From NCBI RefSeq assembly GCF_900102165.1, contig NZ_FNBD01000001.1:334421-398420 (forward strand): a stretch of DNA of 64,000 nt. The letters are read 5' to 3'. The stretch comes from Cellulophaga baltica (GTDB lineage: Bacteria; Bacteroidota; Bacteroidia; Flavobacteriales; Flavobacteriaceae). Position 1 is the first letter of the stretch; each line of letters opens with the position of its first letter. Positions 56,317 to 63,996 of this stretch are shown here, one piece after another. Under the pieces are notes generated by a model, which saw only the letters and a program-made list of their open reading frames with translations, made no database searches and was not told where the DNA came from. The position numbers and the translations under genes were made by a program.

Positions 56317-56323
56317 ATCACAG
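56317..56323. repeat. Target-site duplication, left copy
   Basis: ATCACAG here and at 58860-58866 flank the IS21-family element as direct repeats, the mark of a transposition event. Confidence 0.8.
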
Positions 56324-56413
56324 TGGATAGGGCGGGCAAAGTGAACCACTTGCGGCGGATGAAAGTGAGCATAGCAAAGTAAGTGCTCAAAATCGATTCA
56401 TTTGTGGTTAAAT

Positions 56414-57145
56414 TTAGTATTTATTTTTCATTTTTTTACGCATAGACTCTCCTTTAATATCTATTCTGTGTGCATTATGAACAAGACGGTCCAAAATGGC
56501 ATCTGCAATGGTTTGTTCCCCTATAATTTCATGCCATGCTTCCACTGGTAATTGGGAGGCTATAATTATACTGTGCTCGCCATGTCTGTCTTCGATAATT
56601 TCCATAAAAGAATGCCTATTTATGGCATCTAAAGCTTTAAGTCCAAAGTCATCTATAATAAGCAGATCCTGCTTTTCTAGTTTATTGATTTGTTTTAGAT
56701 AAGACCCATCTGCTTTTGAGGTTTTAAGCATAGTAAAAAGTTTGTTCGTGTTAAAATACATTACTTTATATCCCAATGAACATGCTTGATGACCAATAGC
56801 TGATGCCATATAACTTTTTCCAGCACCTGTACTTCCCGTAACAAGTATATTCTGTTTGTGCTTTATAAAATCACAGCTGGCAAAGCGTTGTATTTGATTT
56901 TTATCTAGCTGTCTTGAAGCATCAAAATCGATAGCTTCCATAACAGCACTATATCTAAAACGTGCCGCTTTTGGTAACCGCTCTATTTTTCGATCTTGGC
57001 GGTCATCCCATTCGCTTTGGATGAGATATGCTACAAGTTCATCACTGGTATAGTTTGTACTTTGTGGCGATAAACTGCTGTTAAAGGCTCTGTACATATC
57101 GTATAGCCTTAGTTGTTTCATGTGTTCCAATGTCTGTTTATTCAT
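56414..57145 (-). CDS. istB: IS21-family helper ATPase IstB
   Basis: 243 residues, a DnaC/IstB-type AAA+ ATPase. Walker A is GSTGAGKS near 105 and Walker B is LLIIDDFGL near 155. IstB stabilises the IstA transpososome and directs target choice. It lies 17 bp after istA. The C-terminus ends KKMKNKY. Confidence 0.94.
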   Translation of the reverse strand: MNKQTLEHMKQLRLYDMYRAFNSSLSPQSTNYTSDELVAYLIQSEWDDRQDRKIERLPKAARFRYSAVMEAIDFDASRQLDKNQIQRFASCDFIKHKQNILVTGSTGAGKSYMASAIGHQACSLGYKVMYFNTNKLFTMLKTSKADGSYLKQINKLEKQDLLIIDDFGLKALDAINRHSFMEIIEDRHGEHSIIIASQLPVEAWHEIIGEQTIADAILDRLVHNAHRIDIKGESMRKKMKNKY

Positions 57146-57162
57146 TGTTTTTTGGTTTTAAT

Positions 57163-58707
57163 TTATTTGTAATAATGGCTTCCTCTAATGTTATTGTGAT
57201 TTGGGACCTCAGGTTGGTCTTCAATGTCTTCATCTAAAGTGTCCCAGCCGTTTTTAAGGATACGCTCTATAATATTGTAGTTATGTGCACCATAATCCAA
57301 GGCGCGTTTGCAAGCATTGTCCAGCCGTGTATTGCCTACCTTTTTTGTGAGGTGCAATATGCCCAGGCACGATTTATAGGATCGCTCTGGGTGTTGTTTC
57401 TTTTCTAGTATATTAATGATCAGTGTCTTGCAATGACCACCTATTTGATTAGCCCAGGTAATAAATTTTTCGCTGCTCCACTCGCTGATAAAGCGGTGGT
57501 GTGAAGGCATGTGCTCCTTTATGGTGCTATATCCATATTTTTTCTTGGTTCTTGGATGTACAGTAAGCAGTTCCTGCTGATGGTAAATCTCTACTGCGCT
57601 ATCTGAATAAACCACTTTGACACGCTTGCCTATATGCTGATAGGGCAGACTATAATAGTGTTTGTCCTTGCTAAAATAAATATGGCTGTTTTTATGGACC
57701 GTTGCATTAGCGTAGCGTTTAATCTCATAGCGTTTAGCTGGCAATGGTTTAAGCTGATGTTTTTCAATCTCTTCAAATAACGAATAGCGGGAATATTCAC
57801 GTCCTCTAAAAGACATGTTATTATGTGAGTGTAGCAGTTCCAATATAGCTTTGTTAAGTTCAGACTTGGTATGGAAGGTTTGGTTGCGTAATAGCGCAAA
57901 TACACGTGTATATATGATGCGTACAGCGTTTTCAACAATGGCCTTGTCCCTGGGTCTGTAGGCTCTGGTTGGAAGTACTGCCGTTTCATAATGCTCAGCA
58001 AAATCTACAAAAGTTTCATTTACTTTAGGTTCATAACGACTGCTTTTGGTTACTGCTGCCCTCAAATTATCGGGCACTAAAGCCTGTGGAACACCGCCAT
58101 AAAACCAAAGCGCGTTTTCTATACAAGCGATAAAGTCTTCTTTTTTTTGACTCTCACACGCCTCAACATATGTGTATTGACTACTTCCCAATACACATAC
58201 AAAGACCTCTAAATCTTGTATCTCGCCTGTGTAGCGATCTACTATGGAAAGCTTCTTGCCCGTAAAATCGATGAAAAGTTTATCGCCAGCTTTATGTGTA
58301 AAATGCATAACCGGAGAGACTTCTTTGACCCATTCCCTGTACCAATACCTAAACTGGGAAAGTTTGTAGCCATCTGGATGTTTGGTGAGGTACTCTTGCC
58401 AGAGTAGCTCTTTGGTTACCCCTGTTTTGCGCAGTTCTTTGTCAAAATAGGGGAAATACTTTTCTAGGGTTAATAGTTGCCCACTCTTGCCTTTTTGATC
58501 CGTTTTAAAAAGCCTGTTCAGCTCCTCAAGTGTCATAGCGGACACTTCGTAGCTGGTCAGTTGGTACCGCTTAAAAAAATCTATATATTTAGTGATGGTA
58601 TTTCGAGATAACCCCAATTGTAGGCTTATTTGACGCTTGCTGACTCCTTCACTGTAAAGTTTGAAAATCTGTTTTATTTTTCGCATATTTATTTGTTTGT
58701 TGGCCAT
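57163..58707 (-). CDS. istA: IS21-family transposase IstA
   Basis: 514 residues. N-terminal HTH (ISLQLGLSRNTITKYID) followed by a DDE RNase H-like core: first D in DKLFIDFTGKKL, second in LVPDNLRAAV, E in the KAIVENAVR region. Upstream and downstream end repeats match the expected binding sites. It is full length and uninterrupted. Confidence 0.94.
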   Translation of the reverse strand: MANKQINMRKIKQIFKLYSEGVSKRQISLQLGLSRNTITKYIDFFKRYQLTSYEVSAMTLEELNRLFKTDQKGKSGQLLTLEKYFPYFDKELRKTGVTKELLWQEYLTKHPDGYKLSQFRYWYREWVKEVSPVMHFTHKAGDKLFIDFTGKKLSIVDRYTGEIQDLEVFVCVLGSSQYTYVEACESQKKEDFIACIENALWFYGGVPQALVPDNLRAAVTKSSRYEPKVNETFVDFAEHYETAVLPTRAYRPRDKAIVENAVRIIYTRVFALLRNQTFHTKSELNKAILELLHSHNNMSFRGREYSRYSLFEEIEKHQLKPLPAKRYEIKRYANATVHKNSHIYFSKDKHYYSLPYQHIGKRVKVVYSDSAVEIYHQQELLTVHPRTKKKYGYSTIKEHMPSHHRFISEWSSEKFITWANQIGGHCKTLIINILEKKQHPERSYKSCLGILHLTKKVGNTRLDNACKRALDYGAHNYNIIERILKNGWDTLDEDIEDQPEVPNHNNIRGSHYYK

Positions 58708-58859
58708 AATATCTTTTTATAAAAAAGATATTTAAAGCTTTACAAATAGAATCGATTTTTAGTGGTTCACTTTCATCCGCTGCAGGTGGTTCACTTTCAC
58801 CCGCCGCACTATGCTCACTTTAATCCGCTGTGGGTGGTATACTATGCCCGTTTTTTGCA

Positions 58860-58866
58860 ATCACAG
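58860..58866. repeat. Target-site duplication, right copy
   Basis: ATCACAG, identical to 56317-56323, adjoining the right end of the IS21-family element. Confidence 0.8.
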
Positions 58867-59084
58867 CAACATTCTTGACACTTTTTTCTATAAATATTAT
58901 TGGAAGTAACGTCTACATCTGTAAAGGAAAAAGTAGTAAAAAGTACCATTACAAAAAAGCATGTAGAGGACTATCTAATTGTTCTACAAAAACCTATGAA
59001 GTAACACTAACCAAAGCAAAAGAATTGGGTAGAACCTTATGTGGTTGGGAAGATTAGAAAATACCCCTTAAAATTGTCACTCAA

Positions 59085-59116
59085 AAAGAACTGTTAACAA
59101 CAGTTCTTTTTTTTTT
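59085..59116 (+). terminator. Terminator of the promoter B unit
   Basis: AGAACTGTT-AAC-AACAGTTCT with flanking A and T runs is a perfect 9-bp stem (11 with outer pairs). The T tract ends four bases before operator C. Confidence 0.92.
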
Positions 59117-59119
59117 GCA

Positions 59120-59164
59120 TTACGGAAATCTGTAAGGTTTTGTCTTTCAAAGAGTTTAGGTTTG
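59120..59164 (+). promoter_or_regulatory. Island promoter C (operator plus -7 element)
   Basis: TTACGGAAATCTGTAAGG (59120-59137), then TAGGTTTG (59157-59164). Dyad centre to -7 distance is 29.5 bp, identical to promoter B, and the adjacent TTTAGGTTTGA is shared. It should drive the six genes that follow. Confidence 0.75.
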
Positions 59165-59192
59165 AATAATTAATCAATAAAATATATAAATC

Positions 59193-59378
59193 ATGGCTAA
59201 TCCAAAATTTGAAATCAAAAAAAGTTCAAACGGTAAATTTTACTCCAATCTAAGATCCAAAGGTAATGGAGAGGTTATAGCGACGAGCGAGATGTATAAT
59301 GCAAAACAGAGTTGCAAAGATGGTATTGATGCTGTAAAAAGAGATGCCTCTAATGCAGAAGTAATAGACTTATCATAA
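59193..59378 (+). CDS. DUF1508 (YegP-like) small protein
   Basis: 61 residues in the DUF1508/YegP fold: KFEIKKSSNGKFYSNLRSKG and then NGEVIATSEMYNAKQSCKDGIDAVK, the usual GExI-x-SE-Y repeat unit. Such proteins often stand beside stress genes, with no known activity. It is the first gene after promoter C and 22 bp before the excalibur-like gene. Confidence 0.87.
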   Translation: MANPKFEIKKSSNGKFYSNLRSKGNGEVIATSEMYNAKQSCKDGIDAVKRDASNAEVIDLS

Positions 59379-59400
59379 AGAAATTTTAATTCCGATTAAA

Positions 59401-59697
59401 ATGAGTTACCGAAAAGGATATTATAAGAAAGACGGAACCTATGTTCAAGGTCATTTTGTAAACAAAGGCCGATCAAATAAAATTTTTAAAGGAAATAACA
59501 AAAAAGGTTGTTTAGGTATTTTTCTCATTTTACTGGCTGCATTGATAGGTCTCTCCTGTTCTTCGGAATCTACTTGTGAATCTAAAAAATGTTCAGACTT
59601 CGCTACGCAAGCAGAAGCCCAATCAACATATGAAACTGATAAAGATTGTTATTCCAATTTAGATAGAGACAACGATAATATCGCTTGTGAAAATTAA
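59401..59697 (+). CDS. Excalibur-like calcium-binding membrane or surface protein
   Basis: 98 residues. A basic start (MSYRKGYYKKDGTYVQGHF) precedes a hydrophobic helix (about 40-53). The tail has CSDFATQAEAQSTYE and DRDNDNIACE, the excalibur motif in which DxDxDxxxCE resembles a calcium-binding loop. Six cysteines in the tail suggest disulfides outside the cytoplasm. It lies 12 bp before the TerB-like gene. Confidence 0.75.
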   Translation: MSYRKGYYKKDGTYVQGHFVNKGRSNKIFKGNNKKGCLGIFLILLAALIGLSCSSESTCESKKCSDFATQAEAQSTYETDKDCYSNLDRDNDNIACEN

Positions 59698-59709
59698 ATA
59701 GATGTTAAA

Positions 59710-60105
59710 ATGAATATATCAACCGAATTAAAAAGTCACTTTTTGAGGTTATATCTAATGGCTTTTGCAGATGACAATTTCGATGTTCTCGAATTAAAGA
59801 TGCTTTACAATTTTGCGGAAGAAAGAGGGCTTAGTAAAGATCAATTAAATGAGATTTTATTAAACCCTTCACAGGAGTCTGTAGTTCCTGAATCCTTAGA
59901 TGAGAAAATTGAATATCTATATGATTTAGCTCTGATGATCTGGGCAGATGGTATAGTCACGGAAGATGAAACAAATGCCTTAAAAAAATACTGCAGGAAA
60001 TTTGAGTTTTTAGAAGAGAACATTGATGATATCTGTGAGTTTCTTTTGGAAAATGCAAAAGAAAAAATCTCCTTAAAAGAATTAATTACCAAAATGCAAG
60101 AATGA
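59710..60105 (+). CDS. TerB-like protein
   Basis: 131 residues, all-helical. The two helical repeats with LRLYLMAFADDNFDVLELKML and LALMIWADGIVTEDETNALKK are the TerB pattern, in which acidic residues DD or DG may coordinate metal. TerB proteins occur in tellurite-resistance and stress modules and in some phage-defence contexts. It abuts the four-TM coiled-coil gene by one base. No other ter gene is nearby. Confidence 0.75.
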   Translation: MNISTELKSHFLRLYLMAFADDNFDVLELKMLYNFAEERGLSKDQLNEILLNPSQESVVPESLDEKIEYLYDLALMIWADGIVTEDETNALKKYCRKFEFLEENIDDICEFLLENAKEKISLKELITKMQE

Positions 60106-60106
60106 T

Positions 60107-61369
60107 ATGAGTACTTTAAAAAATATATTCTCCATAAAAAAAAGTAATCCTCAGGAAATAGAAAAATCGATAGAGGAAGACGTTAAAAATATAAAACTTT
60201 CATTTTTTGAAAGCGGCTATGGCTCTTCAAAACAGGCTGAGGGTAATCATATGATTTTCAAAGCTTGTTTGCAAGATGTATATATGGATTATAAGGGTAA
60301 ATGCAGAGAAGATGAAAAGCTACAGAAGGAATTAAAAGAACCTTATGTACAGGAAAGAAGTAAGTACGAAATTGAATTGAAGAAAAGAAAAACAGTAAAG
60401 GGCATTATCGAGGAAGGTATTGCTGCTTTAGAAAGTAAGATTTCAATTTTCAAAAGCGAAATAGCGGATGTAAAACATAATCCAGAAAAATATGTAGAGG
60501 ATGTTGATAAGAAGCCAAAGGCGCAATTTTACCTTGGTTTGATTGTTTTGATTCCTATTACATTTTACTTGTTAGTTTTCTATATCTCAGCCTCCTATTC
60601 TGCCTTTTTTAAAACATTTAATACTGAGCAACTTACCAATGCAATTTTTGATGCCAATGCCTTAACAAAAGCAATAAATGATGGTTGGTTAGAAGGTGTG
60701 TTTGTTGGCACCATCCCTTTTGCCTTTATGGGATTGGGGTATTTAATACATATGTTTCAAAAACATAAAAACTGGCTTTCTTATGCCAAGATAGCAACCT
60801 TGTTTATAGTTACCTTTATTTTTGACGCCATACTTGCTTATCAAATTGAAAAGAAGATTTATGATATTGAGAAAACACTGAATTCACCTGATTTTAATGT
60901 ACAAATAGCTTTTACGAAAGCTGAATTTTGGGGTATTATTTTTGCAGGGTTCGTGGTCTATATTATTTGGGGGTTGGTATTTGATTTTATTATGAAGGAA
61001 TATGACAACTTCGATAAAATTAAATCATTTATTAGATCTAAAAGAGAGAAAATAAAAAACAGTGAAAAAGAAATAATAGTTCAAACAGAAAAGCTGAACC
61101 CAATAAAAGAGGAAATTTCAGGAATTGAAGGTAAAATAAACGATCTACAACGAACTATAGATGGTTTTGTATTTTCCAATAAACACTATCTCACTTATCA
61201 TGCGGAATATGTAAAAGGTTGGTTTCTTGCCATTGCAGATAATTTTGATGCCTTAAAAAGGAGAGATCAGTTATTGTCACAGTGCGCTTCAGAAGAAAAA
61301 AAACACCTAGAAGACCATGATATAGCGGGTGAAAGTTATGAAGGGCGTTTATATAAACTAGTAAACTAA
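60107..61369 (+). CDS. Four-TM coiled-coil protein of unknown function
   Basis: 420 residues. Coiled coils at about 60-130 and 310-355 flank four membrane helices (about 141-164, 196-216, 228-244 and 273-295). Charged ends are on the same side, predicted cytoplasmic. No enzyme motif. It resembles small membrane scaffolds or channels that accompany TerB-type proteins, but I recognise no family. It is four bases from the VWA-like lipoprotein gene. Confidence 0.65.
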   Translation: MSTLKNIFSIKKSNPQEIEKSIEEDVKNIKLSFFESGYGSSKQAEGNHMIFKACLQDVYMDYKGKCREDEKLQKELKEPYVQERSKYEIELKKRKTVKGIIEEGIAALESKISIFKSEIADVKHNPEKYVEDVDKKPKAQFYLGLIVLIPITFYLLVFYISASYSAFFKTFNTEQLTNAIFDANALTKAINDGWLEGVFVGTIPFAFMGLGYLIHMFQKHKNWLSYAKIATLFIVTFIFDAILAYQIEKKIYDIEKTLNSPDFNVQIAFTKAEFWGIIFAGFVVYIIWGLVFDFIMKEYDNFDKIKSFIRSKREKIKNSEKEIIVQTEKLNPIKEEISGIEGKINDLQRTIDGFVFSNKHYLTYHAEYVKGWFLAIADNFDALKRRDQLLSQCASEEKKHLEDHDIAGESYEGRLYKLVN

Positions 61370-61373
61370 TAAA

Positions 61374-62282
61374 ATGAAAAAGTATTTCCAGTCCCTAATA
61401 CTATTAATGCTCTTGTCTTTTGTTATGGTCTCTTGTAAAGATTATCCTAAGTCTGATAAAATTATTCATAACCATGAATTCCCAAAGGTTTCTGCAAATG
61501 ATAATCTAAATATTAGTGTACTCTTGGATTTGTCTGACAGGATAAATCCAGAGAAATATCCTGCGCCAGCAATGGAATTCTATATGAGAGATGTTGGGTA
61601 TTTAAAATCCATTGCAGAGAATTTTGAAGCCCACATCATGAATAAAAGAATGATTAAGATAGATGATAAGATTCAAGTATTTATTGATCCTGAACCATCC
61701 GATAAAAATTTGAACGAGAAGCTTAGTGCACTTAAAATTGTCTTCAACAAAGATGTAGCGACTAAAAAAGAAATTTTAGAAACCTGCAAAAAATACGATA
61801 GTATTTCAACACTTATTTATGAAGCTGCCATTAAAGATGACCACTATGTTGGTTCTGATACTTGGCGTTTTTTTAAGAATAAGGTTAACGATTATTGCAT
61901 AATTGATGGTTACAGAAATATTCTAATAGTTTTAACCGATGGATATATCTACCATAAAGGCACTAAAATGAAAGAGAGAAATAGAACCACATATTTAACG
62001 CCAAAAGACATTAAGGGTTTTGGTTTTAATAAATCCGGTTGGAAAGAGAAATATGAACAACAAGATTTTGGTTTTATAACAGCAAATGAAAATCTGTCCA
62101 ATATAGAGGTATTGGTTTTAGGTATTAATCCAGATGATAAAAATCCCTATGAAGAAGATGTAATTAGAGCATATTGGAATAAATGGCTTAAAGAAATGAA
62201 CGTTAAGAACTTTGACATTAAACAAGCTGATTTACCTTCTAATATGGAAAAAGTGATACGAGATTTTATTTTAAAGGAATAA
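61374..62282 (+). CDS. VWA-like lipoprotein
   Basis: 302 residues with lipobox VSC at residue 21. NISVLLDLSDRINP (about 46-59) resembles the D-x-S-x-S metal site of von Willebrand A domains but has DLSDR, so one S is replaced by D. LIVLTDGYIYHKGT near 184 is the second half of the site. Surface or periplasmic; may bind a partner in a metal-dependent way. It follows the four-TM gene by four bases and precedes the DUF4236 gene by three. Confidence 0.7.
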   Translation: MKKYFQSLILLMLLSFVMVSCKDYPKSDKIIHNHEFPKVSANDNLNISVLLDLSDRINPEKYPAPAMEFYMRDVGYLKSIAENFEAHIMNKRMIKIDDKIQVFIDPEPSDKNLNEKLSALKIVFNKDVATKKEILETCKKYDSISTLIYEAAIKDDHYVGSDTWRFFKNKVNDYCIIDGYRNILIVLTDGYIYHKGTKMKERNRTTYLTPKDIKGFGFNKSGWKEKYEQQDFGFITANENLSNIEVLVLGINPDDKNPYEEDVIRAYWNKWLKEMNVKNFDIKQADLPSNMEKVIRDFILKE

Positions 62283-62285
62283 ACT

Positions 62286-62540
62286 ATGGCATTCAGATTT
62301 AATAAAAGAGTCAAACTAAGTAAAGGATTAGGAATTAATATCAGCAAATCCGGTATTACTCCTAGCGTTAGAACCAAAAGAGGAAGTGTAAGTTCAAAAG
62401 GATATTCAATTAGAACTGGAATTCCTGGCTTAACATACCTCAAAACATTTTCCAAGGCCAAAAATAGTGGGTGTATGGTTACCATGTTAATTACCTTGAC
62501 TATTATTATACTATTCATAGAAAACATTATTGAAAAATGA
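62286..62540 (+). CDS. DUF4236 protein with C-terminal membrane helix
   Basis: 84 residues: MAFRFNKRVKLSKGLGINIS and SIRTGIPGLTYL match the DUF4236 core, then one helix (about 63-80). The family is of unknown function and often occurs near defence or mobile genes. It is the last gene of the promoter C operon; the gap to cas1 is about 110 bases. Confidence 0.85.
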   Translation: MAFRFNKRVKLSKGLGINISKSGITPSVRTKRGSVSSKGYSIRTGIPGLTYLKTFSKAKNSGCMVTMLITLTIIILFIENIIEK

Positions 62541-62650
62541 TTACCGTTAATTTTATAGAAGACTTAACGAAAAGGGGCAATTAAAAAAGAAAACGATTAT
62601 TATTTCTAAAAAAAATATAATGAAAACTTCTTCTTTTTAAAATTTTAAAA

Positions 62651-63535
62651 ATGATTAAACGATCTATTTTAATTGAGAAGAAAGCTGTAATTACCTGTAA
62701 AAATTTACAGCTTTGCATAGATACAGCAGATCGAAAGGCCTCAATACCAATAGAAGATATTGGTTTCCTAGTTATAGATCATCCGGAAACATACATTACT
62801 ATACCTGCATTAAATTATTTAATTGAAAATAATTCAGGGGTTATTTTATGCAATAAAGTACACTTACCAAATGGCATGTTTTTAAACTTAAATAGTCATC
62901 ATATTCAACAACAACTTTTTGCCTTTCAAATTGAAGCAAGTGCCCCATTAAAGAAAAAACTCTGGCAACAAACTGTACAAGAAAAAATAAAAAATCAAGG
63001 GATTTTACTAGAACAAATAACTAAGAACAAAAATAAGTTCGAATTTCTATCGTCAAAAGTTTTAAGTGGTGATACTTCTAATATGGAAGGTGTTGCTGCA
63101 AGCTTTTATTGGAAATCATTTTTTGAATCTGGATTTAAAAGAGAACGTTTTGGTGATTACCCCAACAATTTTCTAAATTACGGTTATGCCATATTACGTG
63201 CAGCCACTGCCAGAGCATTATCTGGCAGCGGCTTATTAAACACTTTAGGAATACACCATAAAAACAAATACAATGCTTTTGCACTTGCTGATGATATTAT
63301 GGAGCCCTATAGACCAATAGTCGATGAATGTGTATATAATCTGATTCAAAAATATGATGAGCAAGAACTAAATACACTTATAAAAGCTGATCTTTTAAAT
63401 ATTCTTACTCGCACTGTTTATTTCAAAGAAGAAAAAAGCCCATTAATGGTTGCATTACAAAAAACGGCCAGTTCTTTACAACAATGTTATACTGGAGTGC
63501 GTAAAAAAATTAAGTATGCCAAATTGTGGAACTAA
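62651..63535 (+). CDS. cas1: CRISPR-associated integrase Cas1, type II kind
   Basis: 294 residues, typical type II-C length. Catalytic residues are E146 in NMEGVAASFYW, H202/H203 in LGIHHKNKYNAFALADD and the acidic DD-x2-E at 214-218. With Cas2 it inserts new spacers into the array. It opens MIKRSILIEKKAVI, matching flavobacterial type II proteins. Its end overlaps the cas2 start by ten bases. No cas9 precedes it, as would be usual for a type II-C locus. Confidence 0.93.
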   Translation: MIKRSILIEKKAVITCKNLQLCIDTADRKASIPIEDIGFLVIDHPETYITIPALNYLIENNSGVILCNKVHLPNGMFLNLNSHHIQQQLFAFQIEASAPLKKKLWQQTVQEKIKNQGILLEQITKNKNKFEFLSSKVLSGDTSNMEGVAASFYWKSFFESGFKRERFGDYPNNFLNYGYAILRAATARALSGSGLLNTLGIHHKNKYNAFALADDIMEPYRPIVDECVYNLIQKYDEQELNTLIKADLLNILTRTVYFKEEKSPLMVALQKTASSLQQCYTGVRKKIKYAKLWN

Positions 63536-63855
63536 ACGGTTACCGAATTATGTGGCTATTTGTTTTTTTTGACCTACCTACTGAAACAGCAAAGGATAGA
63601 AAAAATGCGGCTGGTTTTAGAAAAAATCTTCTAAAAGACGGATTTGACATGATGCAATATTCAGTTTACACAAGACATTGCGCAAGTAGCGAAAGTGCAG
63701 ATGTTCATGAAAAACGAATAAACTCACTATTACCACCATTTGGAAAAGTGAGTGTTTTACGTATTACAGATAAGCAGTTTGGCAATATTTTAAATTTCTG
63801 GGGAAGAGCTGAAGTACCCAAGCCCCCACCACCAATGCAATTAGAATTGTTTTAA
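63526..63855 (+). CDS. cas2: CRISPR-associated protein Cas2
   Basis: 109 residues from a GTG at 63526, or 101 from an ATG at 63550. The pattern RIMWLFVFFDLPTETAKDRK and MMQYSVYTRHC, then ITDKQFGNI, is that of type II-C Cas2 from Bacteroidetes. It forms the Cas1-Cas2 integration complex. The proline-rich end (VPKPPPPMQLELF) is common in these proteins. It is closest to the putative array. Confidence 0.93.
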   Translation: MELNGYRIMWLFVFFDLPTETAKDRKNAAGFRKNLLKDGFDMMQYSVYTRHCASSESADVHEKRINSLLPPFGKVSVLRITDKQFGNILNFWGRAEVPKPPPPMQLELF

Positions 63856-63861
63856 AACAAA

Positions 63862-63911
63862 AAAACGCCCCAATTAAGCCTTATCACTACTTAAAAGGGG
63901 CATTTTTTATC
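63862..63911. terminator. Bidirectional terminator between cas2 and the array
   Basis: GCCCC-AA-TTAAG and CTTAA-AA-GGGGC form a long hairpin. Poly-A lies on its left and a six-T run on its right, so it can end cas2 transcripts and also a minus-strand array transcript. Confidence 0.85.
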
Positions 63912-63960
63912 ATGATATTTTTCTTTAAACTCTTAAATATCAGAAGGTAACAGACCAACT

Positions 63961-63996
63961 AATATCGTGTCTTCTAATCTTTAATCAAACCACAAC
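63961..63996 (-). CRISPR. Probable first CRISPR repeat, array cut off by window end
   Basis: Read on the minus strand, this 36-base segment begins GTTGTGGTTTGATTAAAG and ends CACGATATT. That is the form of flavobacterial type II repeats (GTTGTGG start, near-36 length). It follows cas2 by about 105 bases. Only one copy fits in the window, so repetition cannot be shown. A tracrRNA anti-repeat on the plus strand is the main alternative. Confidence 0.6.

Larger units (their letters stand above)
56324..58859 (-). mobile_element. IS21-family insertion sequence, complete (2536 bp)
   Basis: Both ends begin TG, then seven bases, then CGGGCA, and align over roughly 40 further bases as imperfect inverted repeats. 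Each end has multiple copies of a motif near GCGGATGAAAGTGAACCAC, typical of IS21 transposase binding. Inside are istA and istB on the minus strand. Seven-base duplications ATCACAG flank it. Both genes are intact, so the copy may still be mobile. Confidence 0.88.
56302..59057 (+). pseudogene. Small secreted cysteine-rich protein gene split by an IS21-family element
   Basis: Joining 56302-56323 to 58867-59057 restores one frame: GTG start, MNKLLITATFLTLFS signal peptide, then VYICKGKSSKKYHYKKACRG and a tail ending TLCGWED. The insertion duplicated ATCACAG. The GTG directly follows an in-frame TAA with no earlier start. The surviving 3' part has four cysteines in an Ada-like or similar metal-binding pattern. 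After insertion the 3' part could be read from an ATG at 58830 inside the element, but with an altered N-terminus. Confidence 0.82.

Noticed and set aside
58830..58866. ATG inside the IS21 end as native start of the cysteine-rich protein
   Set aside because: It belongs to the insertion sequence; the original N-terminus is restored by joining across the element.
58905..58926. ACATCTGTAAAGG resembling the island operator
   Set aside because: It is inside the coding part of the split gene and the left arm does not match.
62537..62584. 15-codon frame overlapping the DUF4236 stop
   Set aside because: Too short, no recognisable pattern; considered as a cas9 remnant but nothing supports that.
62540..62650. 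Gap before cas1 as site of a tracrRNA
   Set aside because: No stretch complementary to the putative repeat could be seen there.
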